Below are positions 1 through 7,682 of a stretch of 13,635 nt of DNA, in pieces (the stretch's first letter is position 1; each line of letters starts with the position of its first letter). The notes under the pieces are model-generated. The model saw only the letters and a list, made by a program, of their open reading frames with translations. It ran no database searches and was not told where the DNA came from. Source of the stretch: Thermoproteota archaeon (GTDB lineage Archaea > Thermoproteota > Thermoprotei_A > Sulfolobales > Desulfurococcaceae); contig JAADCY010000193.1 in assembly GCA_013154205.1 (NCBI GenBank), forward strand, positions 1-13,635, read 5' to 3'. Made by a program: the position numbers and the translations under genes.

Positions 1-1784
1 ATAAACGTGTAGAAACTATTATTGCCGGACTAGCGGGTGCTGTTTCAACTGTTCTTTATAGGATAGAGTCTGATCCTAGGTTTAAGGTGCTCAGACCATA
101 TAACGATCTAATATATGAAGCCATTGTTCGCGCGCAAGACAGGGGTGTCCAGCCTATTAGAAGCTTTGTCAAGAAGACAAGGCCCCCTCTATGGAGGATC
201 GAGTACGAGGAGAAACACCCAGAGCCAGTGGAGGAGCCACATATCTTCGAGACTAGCCAGAGATCATCCGCCATGGAGAAAACCTCTATCCAGCCAGCGG
301 AGTCTGAGCCTCGACAAGTAAGGACACAAAAGGCTTCAAAGGCAAAGCATGGCCGCCGCTGGGGCAGAATCGCCGCTACGATCATACTAGTGCTGGTAGC
401 CGCGGTCGTACTCGGTAGATCATATTTCATCACCATGTTTGAGCCTTTCTTCGGAATCGGAACTACTAGTTCTACAGCTCCTACGGCTAGGGGTTATGGG
501 AGAACCTATCCTACTGGGACACGATTATCGTTACCTGCAACCCCGTATACTTATGGTTTGTTCACAGCAGGTTCAAGTACAGCTAGGACTAGTAGTGCTG
601 GGATCAGTATGAATAAGCTGTTGCTCAGCGATCTACACATATATGTAAATGATACATATATATGGTTCTGGATAGGAACACACCGAGAACCGCTCATAAC
701 GGTTGATGCTGAGGGGAAAGAGTTCGATATAGTCACCCATAGGCCTGGGCTGCCGGAAAACGTGGCTGCGGATCTTGTCGTCGCCGATAAAAATGGTTTC
801 ACGATATACTTTGACTTGGACAAGCTCTTTAGCTTGACTGGTTATGCTAGTACCTACAAGTTCATAGTTTATCCGGTAGATGTAATGGTCAAAGCGATAA
901 TCGATCCTTATAGTCATAAGGCTAGATTCATCAGTATAAGGCGTGTGGAAATAACCATTGAGAAACAAGGAATTCAGAACTCGATCTACGAGGTTCTCCT
1001 AGATAGCCTGGACAATAATACTTTTAATATATTGAGAAAAGCTGTATGGGATGATCACATCCCCAAGGATAAAACCTGGATTCTCTGGAGCCTAGTCAAC
1101 TACACTATGCAACACTTCACCTATGATTACTCCAAAGCGAACATGACGAATTTCTACATTTATTATCCAGAGACAATGCTCAGACTAAAGAAAGGAATCT
1201 GCATAGACTACGCGGTTTTCTACGCTGTATCACTGCTTGCGGTAGGCTTCAGAAAAGCATACGTCTACTCAGTAGAGACTAGTAGCGGTGGACACGCCTT
1301 CGCGGCGGCAGAAATAAACGATACATATTATGTATTAGATCAGAGGCTCCCGGTTCCAGAGCTGAGCGATTATTACCAGTACTCCGAAATAGTATTGGGG
1401 ACAAAAATAGATCCGAAAGGCTATGTCTATGAGGTAAAGATAACTAGCAATGGGCCTGAAATACTGTTCCACAGTGTTGATCTCTCTAGAATACCGGATG
1501 AATACCCTGCCGACAAGATAGATGGGAGACTAGTGTTTCAAGCACTAATAGATCTGGCCAAGCTTCTCCATACAAAAGCATCCCTGGCCGTCGAAGCAGG
1601 CTCTAATGTACTGGAATATGATAACTGGTTAACTCTACATCTCTACACTCCTGCCATGGTGAAAGAATGGGCATTATTTGTCGCCGAGAGGATAGCCGGG
1701 GATCTCATCAGGTCTGGCGTCCATCCAGAATACGTAGCGGTAAGACAGATTGGGCCAGTATCTCTGGCTGTTTATTACAAGTAG
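1..1784 (+). CDS. Membrane-anchored transglutaminase-like protein, 5' end missing
   Basis: The reading frame is open from the left edge (first full codon at 3), so the true start lies outside the window; the GTG at 87 is only an internal in-frame candidate. Numbered from that GTG, residues 1-94 are polar and probably cytoplasmic. A basic stretch (KHGRRWGR) then precedes one hydrophobic helix at about 95-110. The rest should lie outside the membrane and contains five N-glycosylation sequons. A transglutaminase-like core (papain-like cysteine protease fold) is marked by Cys372 in GICIDYAVF, His403 in GGHAFA and Asp418 in VLDQR, in the family order and typical spacing. Known members include true transglutaminases, peptidases and non-catalytic forms, so the substrate is unknown; a cell-envelope role is inferred. 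The segment around DPRFKVLRPYNDLI faintly resembles DUF4129 domains that accompany TgpA-like transglutaminases; this is weak. The gene ends directly against the oppositely oriented ATPase gene. Confidence 0.8.
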   Translation, partial: KRVETIIAGLAGAVSTVLYRIESDPRFKVLRPYNDLIYEAIVRAQDRGVQPIRSFVKKTRPPLWRIEYEEKHPEPVEEPHIFETSQRSSAMEKTSIQPAESEPRQVRTQKASKAKHGRRWGRIAATIILVLVAAVVLGRSYFITMFEPFFGIGTTSSTAPTARGYGRTYPTGTRLSLPATPYTYGLFTAGSSTARTSSAGISMNKLLLSDLHIYVNDTYIWFWIGTHREPLITVDAEGKEFDIVTHRPGLPENVAADLVVADKNGFTIYFDLDKLFSLTGYASTYKFIVYPVDVMVKAIIDPYSHKARFISIRRVEITIEKQGIQNSIYEVLLDSLDNNTFNILRKAVWDDHIPKDKTWILWSLVNYTMQHFTYDYSKANMTNFYIYYPETMLRLKKGICIDYAVFYAVSLLAVGFRKAYVYSVETSSGGHAFAAAEINDTYYVLDQRLPVPELSDYYQYSEIVLGTKIDPKGYVYEVKITSNGPEILFHSVDLSRIPDEYPADKIDGRLVFQALIDLAKLLHTKASLAVEAGSNVLEYDNWLTLHLYTPAMVKEWALFVAERIAGDLIRSGVHPEYVAVRQIGPVSLAVYYK

Positions 1785-3140
1785 CTATAGCCCTAGCGAC
1801 GTTGCATCGACTACTTTGTCACGATACTTCACCGCTCTATTTCGGCGAGCAAATATAAGATAGTCAACAGTGTATTCGTCAAGCTTTTTGATCTTATCTT
1901 TCTTCCTCTGAAGACTAGATATTATTTCCTCGGCATAATGATCATCGATTATGCTCCATTTTACCTCGATCATGCAAGCTCTCCTAGCCCTAGGATCAAT
2001 GATTATTAGATCAACATCTATGTCTCTGTATAGGTATTTCCCCATAATAGCTGGCCTGGGAACTAGTTTTCTCTTATACATTAACGGTACTAGATCCCAT
2101 GCAACTTGTTCAAATGCCAACCCCATGTATTCTTTGAGAAGTCTTTCTGCTTCGCTCCAAACTTCATCCTCAAGCTCTAATTCGATTAGCTCTTTCATTT
2201 TTTCCACAAGATAGTAGTAGAAGCGGAGGAAGTAATCGCTGACGACATAATAGCCCTTCTTACCCCATAAGGGAACTATGCGCTTAATAAAGCCGATTCT
2301 CTCGAGCTTCTCTAGGTAAACAGGTAGATGAGTCTTAGGGATACCAGTATACTCGCTGATCTTTCCTAGTCTATTATATCCATTACTTATTGCTTTCAGT
2401 ATCCGTGAATATACAGAGGGGTTCCTGAATTCTTCGTGGAGGAGAAAGTCCGGCTCGACATAGAGGACTCCATGTTTACTAAAAACGGTTTTCTTGAGGG
2501 CTACGCTTAGTCCATTATATTGTGCTAGTAGCTCGAGATAATATGGTACACCGCCTACTACAGAATAGGCCATGACTCGTTCGTCAGTACTATAATGTGG
2601 TAGGAATCCTTTGATATGCCACGGCTTGAAGCTCGAGAGTTTTATGTTTTTCGTTCTTCTACCATAAAGTGGGCTTCCTCCGCCGATGACTTCTCTCTCA
2701 ATAACTCCTATAAGACTACCCGAAATGATCAGGAGAATCTTGGTCTTAGGGAGAATATTATCGATAAAGTATTGTAGCTCGGATAAAACTTGGGAAGATG
2801 TTCTCACCCAGTACGTGAACTCGTCGATTACTACCAGGTTGCAGCCAGCCTTGGCCAGATCATGGAGAAGAGCATCCAGAGAAGAGTATTCTTTACCTCG
2901 GCAGAAACCAGGATATAGTTTTTCGATGGAACTACATAGGCCGTTCAGGTTATCCTTATGGCTTGTGAGACGTGCCAAATAGTATACTCCATTATGTTTT
3001 TTAAGAAATTCCTGGAGAAGACGTGTTTTACCGATACGTCTCCTGCCGTAAAGCACCAGAAAACCAGGCCTATTCTTATAGGCTTCGCTGAGAACTTCAA
3101 GTTCTTCTTCGCGATCAACAAAGGTTGTTTTTCTGGACAA
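1785..3140 (-). CDS. Archaeal AAA ATPase with C-terminal DUF234 nuclease-like domain
   Basis: This 451-residue protein belongs to the archaeal ATPase family typical of Thermoprotei and Thermococci. The opening FVDREEELEVL is the usual family start. Walker A is GRRRIGKT (32-39) and Walker B is NLVVIDE (101-107, Asp106/Glu107), followed by a SGS sensor-like strand. A winged-helix region covers about 255-300. The C-terminal part (about 320-451, DUF234) has Asp377, Glu392 and Lys394 in an IEVKW context, the layout of a PD-(D/E)xK nuclease-type core. The biological role of these STAND-like ATPases is not established; they often occur singly or in mobile-looking contexts. The start is TTG, backed by AGGTG (plus-strand 3148-3152) seven nt upstream. 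The gene stands alone, tail-to-tail with the transglutaminase-like gene with no gap. A 9-bp inverted repeat brackets its start region. All key motifs are intact. Confidence 0.9.
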   Translation of the reverse strand: MSRKTTFVDREEELEVLSEAYKNRPGFLVLYGRRRIGKTRLLQEFLKKHNGVYYLARLTSHKDNLNGLCSSIEKLYPGFCRGKEYSSLDALLHDLAKAGCNLVVIDEFTYWVRTSSQVLSELQYFIDNILPKTKILLIISGSLIGVIEREVIGGGSPLYGRRTKNIKLSSFKPWHIKGFLPHYSTDERVMAYSVVGGVPYYLELLAQYNGLSVALKKTVFSKHGVLYVEPDFLLHEEFRNPSVYSRILKAISNGYNRLGKISEYTGIPKTHLPVYLEKLERIGFIKRIVPLWGKKGYYVVSDYFLRFYYYLVEKMKELIELELEDEVWSEAERLLKEYMGLAFEQVAWDLVPLMYKRKLVPRPAIMGKYLYRDIDVDLIIIDPRARRACMIEVKWSIIDDHYAEEIISSLQRKKDKIKKLDEYTVDYLIFARRNRAVKYRDKVVDATSLGL

Positions 3141-3141
3141 A

Positions 3142-3178
3142 TAGTAACACCTAAAATATTATAATTTATGTGTTACTA
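3142..3178. promoter_or_regulatory. 9-bp inverted repeat over ATPase leader, candidate operator
   Basis: TAGTAACAC (3142-3150) and GTGTTACTA (3170-3178) are perfect inverted copies separated by 19 nt of A/T-rich DNA. The left arm overlaps the Shine-Dalgarno AGGTG of the ATPase gene. The right arm lies between a putative minus-strand TATA element (CTATATTA on the plus strand, 3189-3196) and the expected transcription start near 3167. It could be a two-half-site operator, or an RNA stem hiding the ribosome-binding site if transcription starts farther upstream. The symmetry is directly visible; the function is inferred. Confidence 0.4.
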
Positions 3179-3212
3179 ATATCTCTACCTATATTAGCAT
3201 AATAGATCGTGG

Positions 3213-3258
3213 AAAGATCAATTTATCATTGAGGACGGCCTAACTATACTATGGTGAT
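3213..3258 (+). promoter_or_regulatory. Putative promoter and ribosome-binding site of the SDR gene
   Basis: AAAGATCAATTTATC (3213-3227) resembles a BRE/TATA pair centred near 3224. An archaeal start 26 nt downstream would fall near 3250, just before the two candidate ATG codons. GGTGAT (3253-3258) is a Shine-Dalgarno match four nt before the ATG at 3263. If transcription starts exactly at 3251, the upstream ATG could instead be read as a leaderless start. Confidence 0.4.
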
Positions 3259-3262
3259 AATA

Positions 3263-4063
3263 ATGTCCATTCCTTCACTTGCAGAACTCATATCCTTGAA
3301 GGGGAAACGATCACTAATCACGGGGGCAGCCGCTGGGATCGGCAGGGCTATCGCGCTACGATTCGCCGAGGCAGACTCGGATCTTGTCCTCGTCGACATA
3401 AACATGGAGGGGTTAAAACAGGTTAAGCAAGAGATAAGGGAGAAGTATGGTGTCGACACAGAGATCTATAGGGTCGACCTAGCGGTTAAGAAAGAAATAG
3501 ATAATCTATGGAGACAGCTCGAAGGCAGAGAACCCGATATACTCGTCAACAACGCGGGAATATACTTGTTCAGAGACTTCCTCGAAGTAGACGAGGATCT
3601 CCTTGAGAAAACACTCGCGATAAACCTTAAGGCTGTGTTCTGGATGTGCCAGCACATGATCAGGAGGAGGATCGATAAGGGAGGAGTCATAATCAACGTT
3701 GGAAGCATAGAGGCCGTACTACCCTTCGCGAAAGGCCTAGTCCACTACGATGCCAGCAAAGCAGGAGTCATGGCGTTAACACGTGCACTGGCAAGAGAAT
3801 ACGGTAGGAAAGGATTCCGGATAAACGCTGTTGTACCCGGAGGAATAATCACGCCGGGAACCGAGAAGCTCAAACGAGAAGCGATCCTCAAGCTCAAGAT
3901 CGATATCATAAAGACGGGTATGAACTTTATGCAGCGCCTACCACTAGGCAGAATGGGAGATCCCGACGAGGTGGCCCGGATAGTCCTAGTCTTAGCATCG
4001 GATCTCGCATCCTACGTGCACGGAGCACTAATACCTGTTGATGGAGGATTCCTATCGGCCTAG
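3263..4063 (+). CDS. Short-chain dehydrogenase/reductase (SDR), NAD-type
   Basis: A classical SDR of 266 residues, the usual family length. The Rossmann nucleotide-binding motif TGAAAGIG is at 20-27. An acidic residue after strand 2 (Asp45 in LVLVDIN) favours NAD over NADP. NNAG is at 96-99, and the catalytic tetrad is Asn121, Ser148, Tyr162 and Lys166 (YDASK). The C-terminus GALIPVDGGF is the standard SDR ending. The family reduces carbonyls or oxidises alcohols (3-oxoacyl-ACP reductase or glucose dehydrogenase-like members); the substrate cannot be told from sequence. I chose ATG 3263 because GGTGAT lies just upstream; ATG 3251 in the same frame adds four residues and might serve as a leaderless start. 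It is divergent from the ATPase gene and followed by a T-rich stretch, so it is probably a single-gene unit. Confidence 0.9.
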   Translation: MSIPSLAELISLKGKRSLITGAAAGIGRAIALRFAEADSDLVLVDINMEGLKQVKQEIREKYGVDTEIYRVDLAVKKEIDNLWRQLEGREPDILVNNAGIYLFRDFLEVDEDLLEKTLAINLKAVFWMCQHMIRRRIDKGGVIINVGSIEAVLPFAKGLVHYDASKAGVMALTRALAREYGRKGFRINAVVPGGIITPGTEKLKREAILKLKIDIIKTGMNFMQRLPLGRMGDPDEVARIVLVLASDLASYVHGALIPVDGGFLSA

Positions 4064-4095
4064 CCATACATGGGAACAAGAAGTATTTTATAGTC

Positions 4096-4113
4096 GTCTT
4101 GTTTTCCGGTTTT
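4096..4113 (+). terminator. T-rich probable terminator after the SDR gene
   Basis: About 33 nt past the SDR stop there are two T4 runs in a pyrimidine-rich stretch (TTGTTTTCC then GGTTTTCC). Archaeal RNA polymerase commonly terminates at such U-tracts without a hairpin. No stem is visible. Confidence 0.4.
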
Positions 4114-4144
4114 CCATTGAATCCACTAATTCATTGAAGAACTG

Positions 4145-4152
4145 TTTATATC
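4145..4152 (+). promoter_or_regulatory. Putative TATA box of the 652-residue protein gene
   Basis: TTTATATC (4145-4152) predicts a transcription start near 4174, giving a leader of about 13 nt before the TTG at 4187. A second near-copy, ATTTATATT (4164-4172), lies about 20 nt downstream but would place the start inside the gene. No Shine-Dalgarno sequence is seen. Confidence 0.35.
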
Positions 4153-4186
4153 TTACAGCATCGATTTATATTGATGGGATAACGCC

Positions 4187-6145
4187 TTGGCCTCACATAG
4201 ACTAGAGGCATCACGGTTCATCAGCAGCGTCGCTGGTACGATAATCATACTGATAATACTATCGTCATTCGTAGCCCTAGCATACCTAGCCCAATGGCGC
4301 GATAACACAACCCTGACGATCAGTATCGATGAGAAGAACATTAAGCTATACGTACATGGGAAACCATTACCTCTGACCAGGATTAATACGAGCTATGCAG
4401 TCCTAGCAGAAGCAATAGGCGTAGCTCCAACAGGATACATGCTTAGAAAATCCATGATACTGCCCAAAGGATTCAACCACTACGATATGGAGGTCGATCT
4501 CACAGGCCTAATCCATGCCTGGAAAGAATACTATACCACCTATCCTCCCGAAGAATTCATAGTGGCTAATGAGAGCGTTCCTCTCCCCAACATACATGTG
4601 ATAGTAGCCGTGTGCATGGATAACGGGACGATCTACATCGGCGGATACGGCATCGACATATATGATATCCTCGTAGGAATTATAGGCGATCCGTATAAAG
4701 CCTATAAAATAGTCGAAGAACACCCATTACGCCTACTCGAAATGATGAGCCATAGGATCGGGTTGAACCTGAACATAACGCTAGAACGATACGGTATCGA
4801 CAAAGCAATCCACGATGCCCTAAATCTCCTGGGATATAGTCCTATCAGCGAATCAATACAAGGCGCGAAAAAGATCGAGCCAGGAGTCTACGCTAAACCA
4901 TACCTGCCCGGACTCTACAGATCAAGAAACAACCCGCCCAGCCAATGGTTCTATAGATTAAGAACACCCGACGGAGAATCGACGCCGCCCAACCTAATTA
5001 GACGTGTATGGAGAGAATTCACATCACTGTTCTCGCAGGAATACTTCTTCAATAAGAAGCTCTGGAGTCTAGGCCAAGCAATAAGGTATGTCCTGGGAGG
5101 AATAAATGATCTCCAGCTCGGCGAACAACCATTAATGATCACAACAATGACAGACCTCTTACACAGGATCGAGCCGGAGACCGCTGATTACCTATGGTGG
5201 TCCAACCCGATCAACAAGACCATCTTGACACCATTCATAGCCGTGAAGGGATGGTTTAACGAAAACACGAGCATAGGCCCCTTGACCGATTATCCATTCA
5301 CCCTACTCGGCTTTCCTCCATACAATATGTGGACGGGAATAGATCTCATGGGACTAGCACTTTACGGCTCGGAACTAATATCTCCTCATATGCGGCACAT
5401 CGCATTCTGCGTGAGTAAAGGCGATGACTTCGAGGCATTACTAGTACCTATTCATCTAGCTTCTCAGGCTAGGGGAGACTGGTTGATGCATCCGGATGAT
5501 CTAGTAGTAGTGTTGCCTGATATAAGATCGATCAATGGCTACTGGGCTATAAAACCAGTCCTCCTCATAGTACCGTATATTACGCTTGTTCTCCCCGACT
5601 ATAACCATATGATTATTGTAAATGATCCCAAGTATTACGGGGTGATCAGACAAAATACTATGCTTATCAGCGAGAACCTGACGATATGTAATATGATAGT
5701 CAATAATAGTTTTCTAGACCCAGTCATGAAGATCGAGCTTTGGAGCAACAACCCGTATCTCCAAGACTACTCGGCATCACTAACACCCATGCCCCCTAAC
5801 CTGCTATGCGGAAATATCTATTGGCTAGGGCTAACCAGTAAGGAGTACAAGGATCTCCCGGGACTGGTTAGGACTGGAAGAAATAATGGAGGACTAGAAA
5901 GATACGCTGCCCTCACAGTTCTTCTCAGCAGTGAAGCGCTACACATAACGTATTACTCGGCGTATGCTCCCTCGATAATAGCAGAACTATCGGGTTTCAG
6001 CATGATCCCTAAGAATATGCATGTAGAGCTCCGCGTCACGGTGAACATGAATACATTGAAGTATACGGACGGACTATACGGTTATCACCCATTAGAAGGA
6101 CTAGTGACCATTAACGCCACACAGCTCAATATGACGAACACTTAA
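4187..6145 (+). CDS. Large exported or membrane-anchored protein of unknown function
   Basis: I do not recognise a family. The 652-residue product opens with a short basic segment and one hydrophobic helix (about residues 14-35), a signal anchor or signal peptide; no second membrane segment is evident, so over 600 residues should face the cell exterior. That part contains 11 N-X-S/T sequons, consistent with a glycosylated archaeal surface protein. It has four cysteines (in AVCMD, AFCVS, TICNM, LLCGN), all in the predicted exterior part and an even number, which would suit disulfides. It is rich in Tyr, Trp, Pro and Asn. No transglutaminase triad, protease motif or cell-wall repeat could be made out. 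The start is TTG: the frame is closed by TGA at 4172-4174 and no other start occurs before the hydrophobic helix. It seems to have its own promoter. A binding or envelope role is possible but unproven. Confidence 0.75.
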   Translation: MASHRLEASRFISSVAGTIIILIILSSFVALAYLAQWRDNTTLTISIDEKNIKLYVHGKPLPLTRINTSYAVLAEAIGVAPTGYMLRKSMILPKGFNHYDMEVDLTGLIHAWKEYYTTYPPEEFIVANESVPLPNIHVIVAVCMDNGTIYIGGYGIDIYDILVGIIGDPYKAYKIVEEHPLRLLEMMSHRIGLNLNITLERYGIDKAIHDALNLLGYSPISESIQGAKKIEPGVYAKPYLPGLYRSRNNPPSQWFYRLRTPDGESTPPNLIRRVWREFTSLFSQEYFFNKKLWSLGQAIRYVLGGINDLQLGEQPLMITTMTDLLHRIEPETADYLWWSNPINKTILTPFIAVKGWFNENTSIGPLTDYPFTLLGFPPYNMWTGIDLMGLALYGSELISPHMRHIAFCVSKGDDFEALLVPIHLASQARGDWLMHPDDLVVVLPDIRSINGYWAIKPVLLIVPYITLVLPDYNHMIIVNDPKYYGVIRQNTMLISENLTICNMIVNNSFLDPVMKIELWSNNPYLQDYSASLTPMPPNLLCGNIYWLGLTSKEYKDLPGLVRTGRNNGGLERYAALTVLLSSEALHITYYSAYAPSIIAELSGFSMIPKNMHVELRVTVNMNTLKYTDGLYGYHPLEGLVTINATQLNMTNT

Positions 6146-6182
6146 ACATCTCAAGCAAAATCGATACAAGACAAGAGACAGG

Positions 6183-6191
6183 TTTAAGTTT
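6183..6191 (+). promoter_or_regulatory. Putative TATA element of the small-protein gene
   Basis: TTTAAGTTT (6183-6191) is centred about 26 nt before the TTG/GTG pair at 6213/6216, which fits a leaderless or nearly leaderless transcript. Only a weak GGT lies between the element and the start. Confidence 0.4.
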
Positions 6192-6212
6192 CCCCTCACA
6201 CAAAGGTATTAC

Positions 6213-6452
6213 TTGGTGGAAGAATTGAAGCCTTATTCTTCCCTTGAGGAAATACATAGAATAGTTAGGAGACACCTTGAACGTGCTTACGGTACAGGCT
6301 TCAAGAAACACCGAATCCATAACGCGGAGAAAATAGGCCGACACACAGTAATCAGGGTGAAGACACATCTAAGGAGAGACGGCCGAGAACACTTGGTCGA
6401 GATCTGGCTTAACGAGCACGGAGACCTAATAACAATAGTTGAGAGAGACTAG
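6213..6452 (+). CDS. Small basic protein of unknown function (79 residues)
   Basis: The product is 79 residues, strongly charged (many Arg, His, Lys and Glu), with no cysteine, signal peptide or membrane segment, so it is probably cytoplasmic. Residues about 8-25 look helical (LEEIHRIVRRHLERAY); the rest reads as three beta strands (HTVIRVKTHL, EHLVEIWLN, DLITIVER), a compact alpha-beta-beta-beta pattern. Codon use resembles its neighbours, and a TATA-like element sits at the right distance, which supports a real gene. The start may be TTG 6213 or the adjacent GTG 6216. It lies 67 nt after the large exported-protein gene and before a 213-nt spacer. I do not recognise the family; it lacks the features of a secreted precursor peptide. 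Confidence 0.65.
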   Translation: MVEELKPYSSLEEIHRIVRRHLERAYGTGFKKHRIHNAEKIGRHTVIRVKTHLRRDGREHLVEIWLNEHGDLITIVERD

Positions 6453-6463
6453 CCGGCCGAGAA

Positions 6464-6576
6464 TTTTTCCGAGTTTATCTCCCTAGTTTTGCCCTTGAGG
6501 AAACCCTGTAAAGCATTATTGCTGTATTGCTGTCGGCTTTCCGGCTCTTTTTCCCATGATCTAATCCTTCTTTTTT
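6464..6576 (+). terminator. Series of T-tracts after the small-protein gene
   Basis: The spacer between the small-protein and protease genes holds T5 at 6464-6468, T5 at 6548-6552 (after CGGCTTTCCGGCTC) and T6 at 6571-6576. These are plausible successive archaeal terminators isolating the downstream protease gene. A short tandem TATTGCTG duplication also occurs at about 6517-6532. No gene or structured RNA is evident here. Confidence 0.4.
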
Positions 6577-6627
6577 GATAAATTGATAGATTCTAGGACT
6601 CGTTGTTCTGTGGTACCGTTAAGTAAT

Positions 6628-6650
6628 AATACCTCGGAGTCCGAGGTATT
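6628..6650. promoter_or_regulatory. Perfect 23-bp palindrome, candidate operator before the CPBP gene
   Basis: The arms AATACCTCGGA (6628-6638) and TCCGAGGTATT (6640-6650) are perfect inverted copies around a single G at 6639. The end is 15 nt before the protease ATG. An upstream A/T-rich element (AAGTAATAATA, about 6621-6631) could be the TATA box, putting the transcription start near 6652, so the palindrome would fill the space between TATA box and start. That is the classic position for an archaeal repressor site. An RNA hairpin is an alternative only if transcription starts upstream. Confidence 0.6.
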
Positions 6651-6665
6651 CCTTGGTAGACGGAA

Positions 6666-7574
6666 ATGAATGAACATGTAGAAAATCTATCGTTGAAACA
6701 ACTAATCATCTACTTAATAATAGCGTTCACTCTCTCATACCTTCTCGATATCCCCATCATAACAGGTGCTCTACCAAAGACATACTTCGGGATAATAGCA
6801 TCGATAAGGATGTGGATGCCATTCCTAGCAACGATCATAGCACTAAAAGCCGGGGGAGCTAGAATCATAGACGGCCTAAAGATGATCGGGTGGAGGCTCG
6901 GCAAAATAAAATACATAGCACTAGGACTGGCAATCCCATACATCCTCTACGGTCTCGGAGTACTCATACTATACATGATGGGACACCCGCCTGTAAACCC
7001 GTTACTAGTAGCGATCAAGCTCCAGGGACTACATTCAGCCACCGCTGCACTAATACGTAGTGCGCCAAACTATTATCTCGCGCTCCAACTAGTATCAGCG
7101 GCAATAGCAGGGCTAACAATAAACGCGTTCCTAGCGCTCGGCGAAGAGACTGGCTGGAGAGGCCTAATGTACAAGGCATTAACCCCGAGAATAGGACTAG
7201 TAATGGCATCAATAACGACAGGGATCATATGGGGGCTCTGGCATGCAGACCTAATAATCTATCTAGGATATAGTCTTCCACACCACCGAGACCTAATAGG
7301 TATTGCAGTATACGTTGCGTTCACAGCATCAGCCTCCTTCATACTATACCTCCTAAGACACTACTCCTCATCAATAATACCGCCAGCAATAATGCATGGA
7401 ACACTGAACGCTCTCGGCTCGCTAATGATGTTCACCTATCCAGAACTAGACGAAATATACACGTTACCGGTAGGCCTAGTATCAATAGCATCACTAATAA
7501 TAATCGGGACGATCCTCTACGCGATACTCGTACGGAGAGGGAAGGAATCCGGGGAACGCTATGTAGCCATGTAG
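6666..7574 (+). CDS. CPBP (CAAX/Abi) family intramembrane metalloprotease
   Basis: A 302-residue, very hydrophobic protein with about eight predicted membrane helices. It carries the three hallmark CPBP motifs: EETGWRG with Glu160, Glu161 and Arg165; WGLWHADLI with His193; and MHGTLNAL with His244 and Asn248. In the family these acidic and histidine residues build the intramembrane metal site. Eukaryotic relatives cleave prenylated CAAX proteins; prokaryotic members include bacteriocin self-immunity and processing enzymes and many of unknown substrate. All catalytic motifs are present, so activity is plausible. The ATG at 6666 has no clear Shine-Dalgarno sequence and is probably near-leaderless. 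The gene appears separately controlled, with T-tracts and a 23-bp palindrome upstream; the radical SAM gene follows after 108 nt. Confidence 0.9.
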   Translation: MNEHVENLSLKQLIIYLIIAFTLSYLLDIPIITGALPKTYFGIIASIRMWMPFLATIIALKAGGARIIDGLKMIGWRLGKIKYIALGLAIPYILYGLGVLILYMMGHPPVNPLLVAIKLQGLHSATAALIRSAPNYYLALQLVSAAIAGLTINAFLALGEETGWRGLMYKALTPRIGLVMASITTGIIWGLWHADLIIYLGYSLPHHRDLIGIAVYVAFTASASFILYLLRHYSSSIIPPAIMHGTLNALGSLMMFTYPELDEIYTLPVGLVSIASLIIIGTILYAILVRRGKESGERYVAM

Positions 7575-7642
7575 GAATGATAATAAGAGTAGGACTATCC
7601 AGGTGCACCAGGGATAAACAACTTTAGCACCCATACCATAGA

Positions 7643-7681
7643 GAATTATGTAGGGAAGGAAGGACACGCTATCCAAAGGTG
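7643..7681 (+). promoter_or_regulatory. Putative promoter and ribosome-binding site of the radical SAM gene
   Basis: GAATTATG (about 7643-7650) could be a TATA element giving a start near 7672. AAAGGTG (7675-7681) is a Shine-Dalgarno match but ends only one nt before the ATG at 7683; it is better spaced (seven nt) from the in-frame TTG at 7689, so the start codon is uncertain by two residues. The upstream spacer also contains the 8-bp palindrome GGTGCACC at 7602-7609. Confidence 0.3.
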
Positions 7682-7682
7682 T

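Noticed and set aside
633..968. Minus-strand ORF of 111 residues inside the transglutaminase-like gene
   Set aside because: It is fully antisense to a convincing coding region and shows no motif or ribosome site.
87..1784. GTG at 87 as the true start of the transglutaminase-like gene
   Set aside because: The same frame is open without a stop to the left edge and the upstream residues read as protein, so the gene is more likely truncated by the window.
1785..3140. ATPase as a transposon or insertion-sequence protein
   Set aside because: No terminal inverted repeats or target duplication flank it, and domains match the archaeal ATPase/DUF234 family rather than transposase helpers.
4742..4780. 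ATGATGA followed 20 nt later by CTGA, resembling half of a C/D box RNA
   Set aside because: It lies inside a coding region and lacks the C' and D boxes and terminal stem.
7602..7609. GGTGCACC palindrome and repeated CTATCCA before the radical SAM gene
   Set aside because: Eight symmetric bases and a seven-base repeat are expected by chance in this length, and their positions do not fit a promoter.
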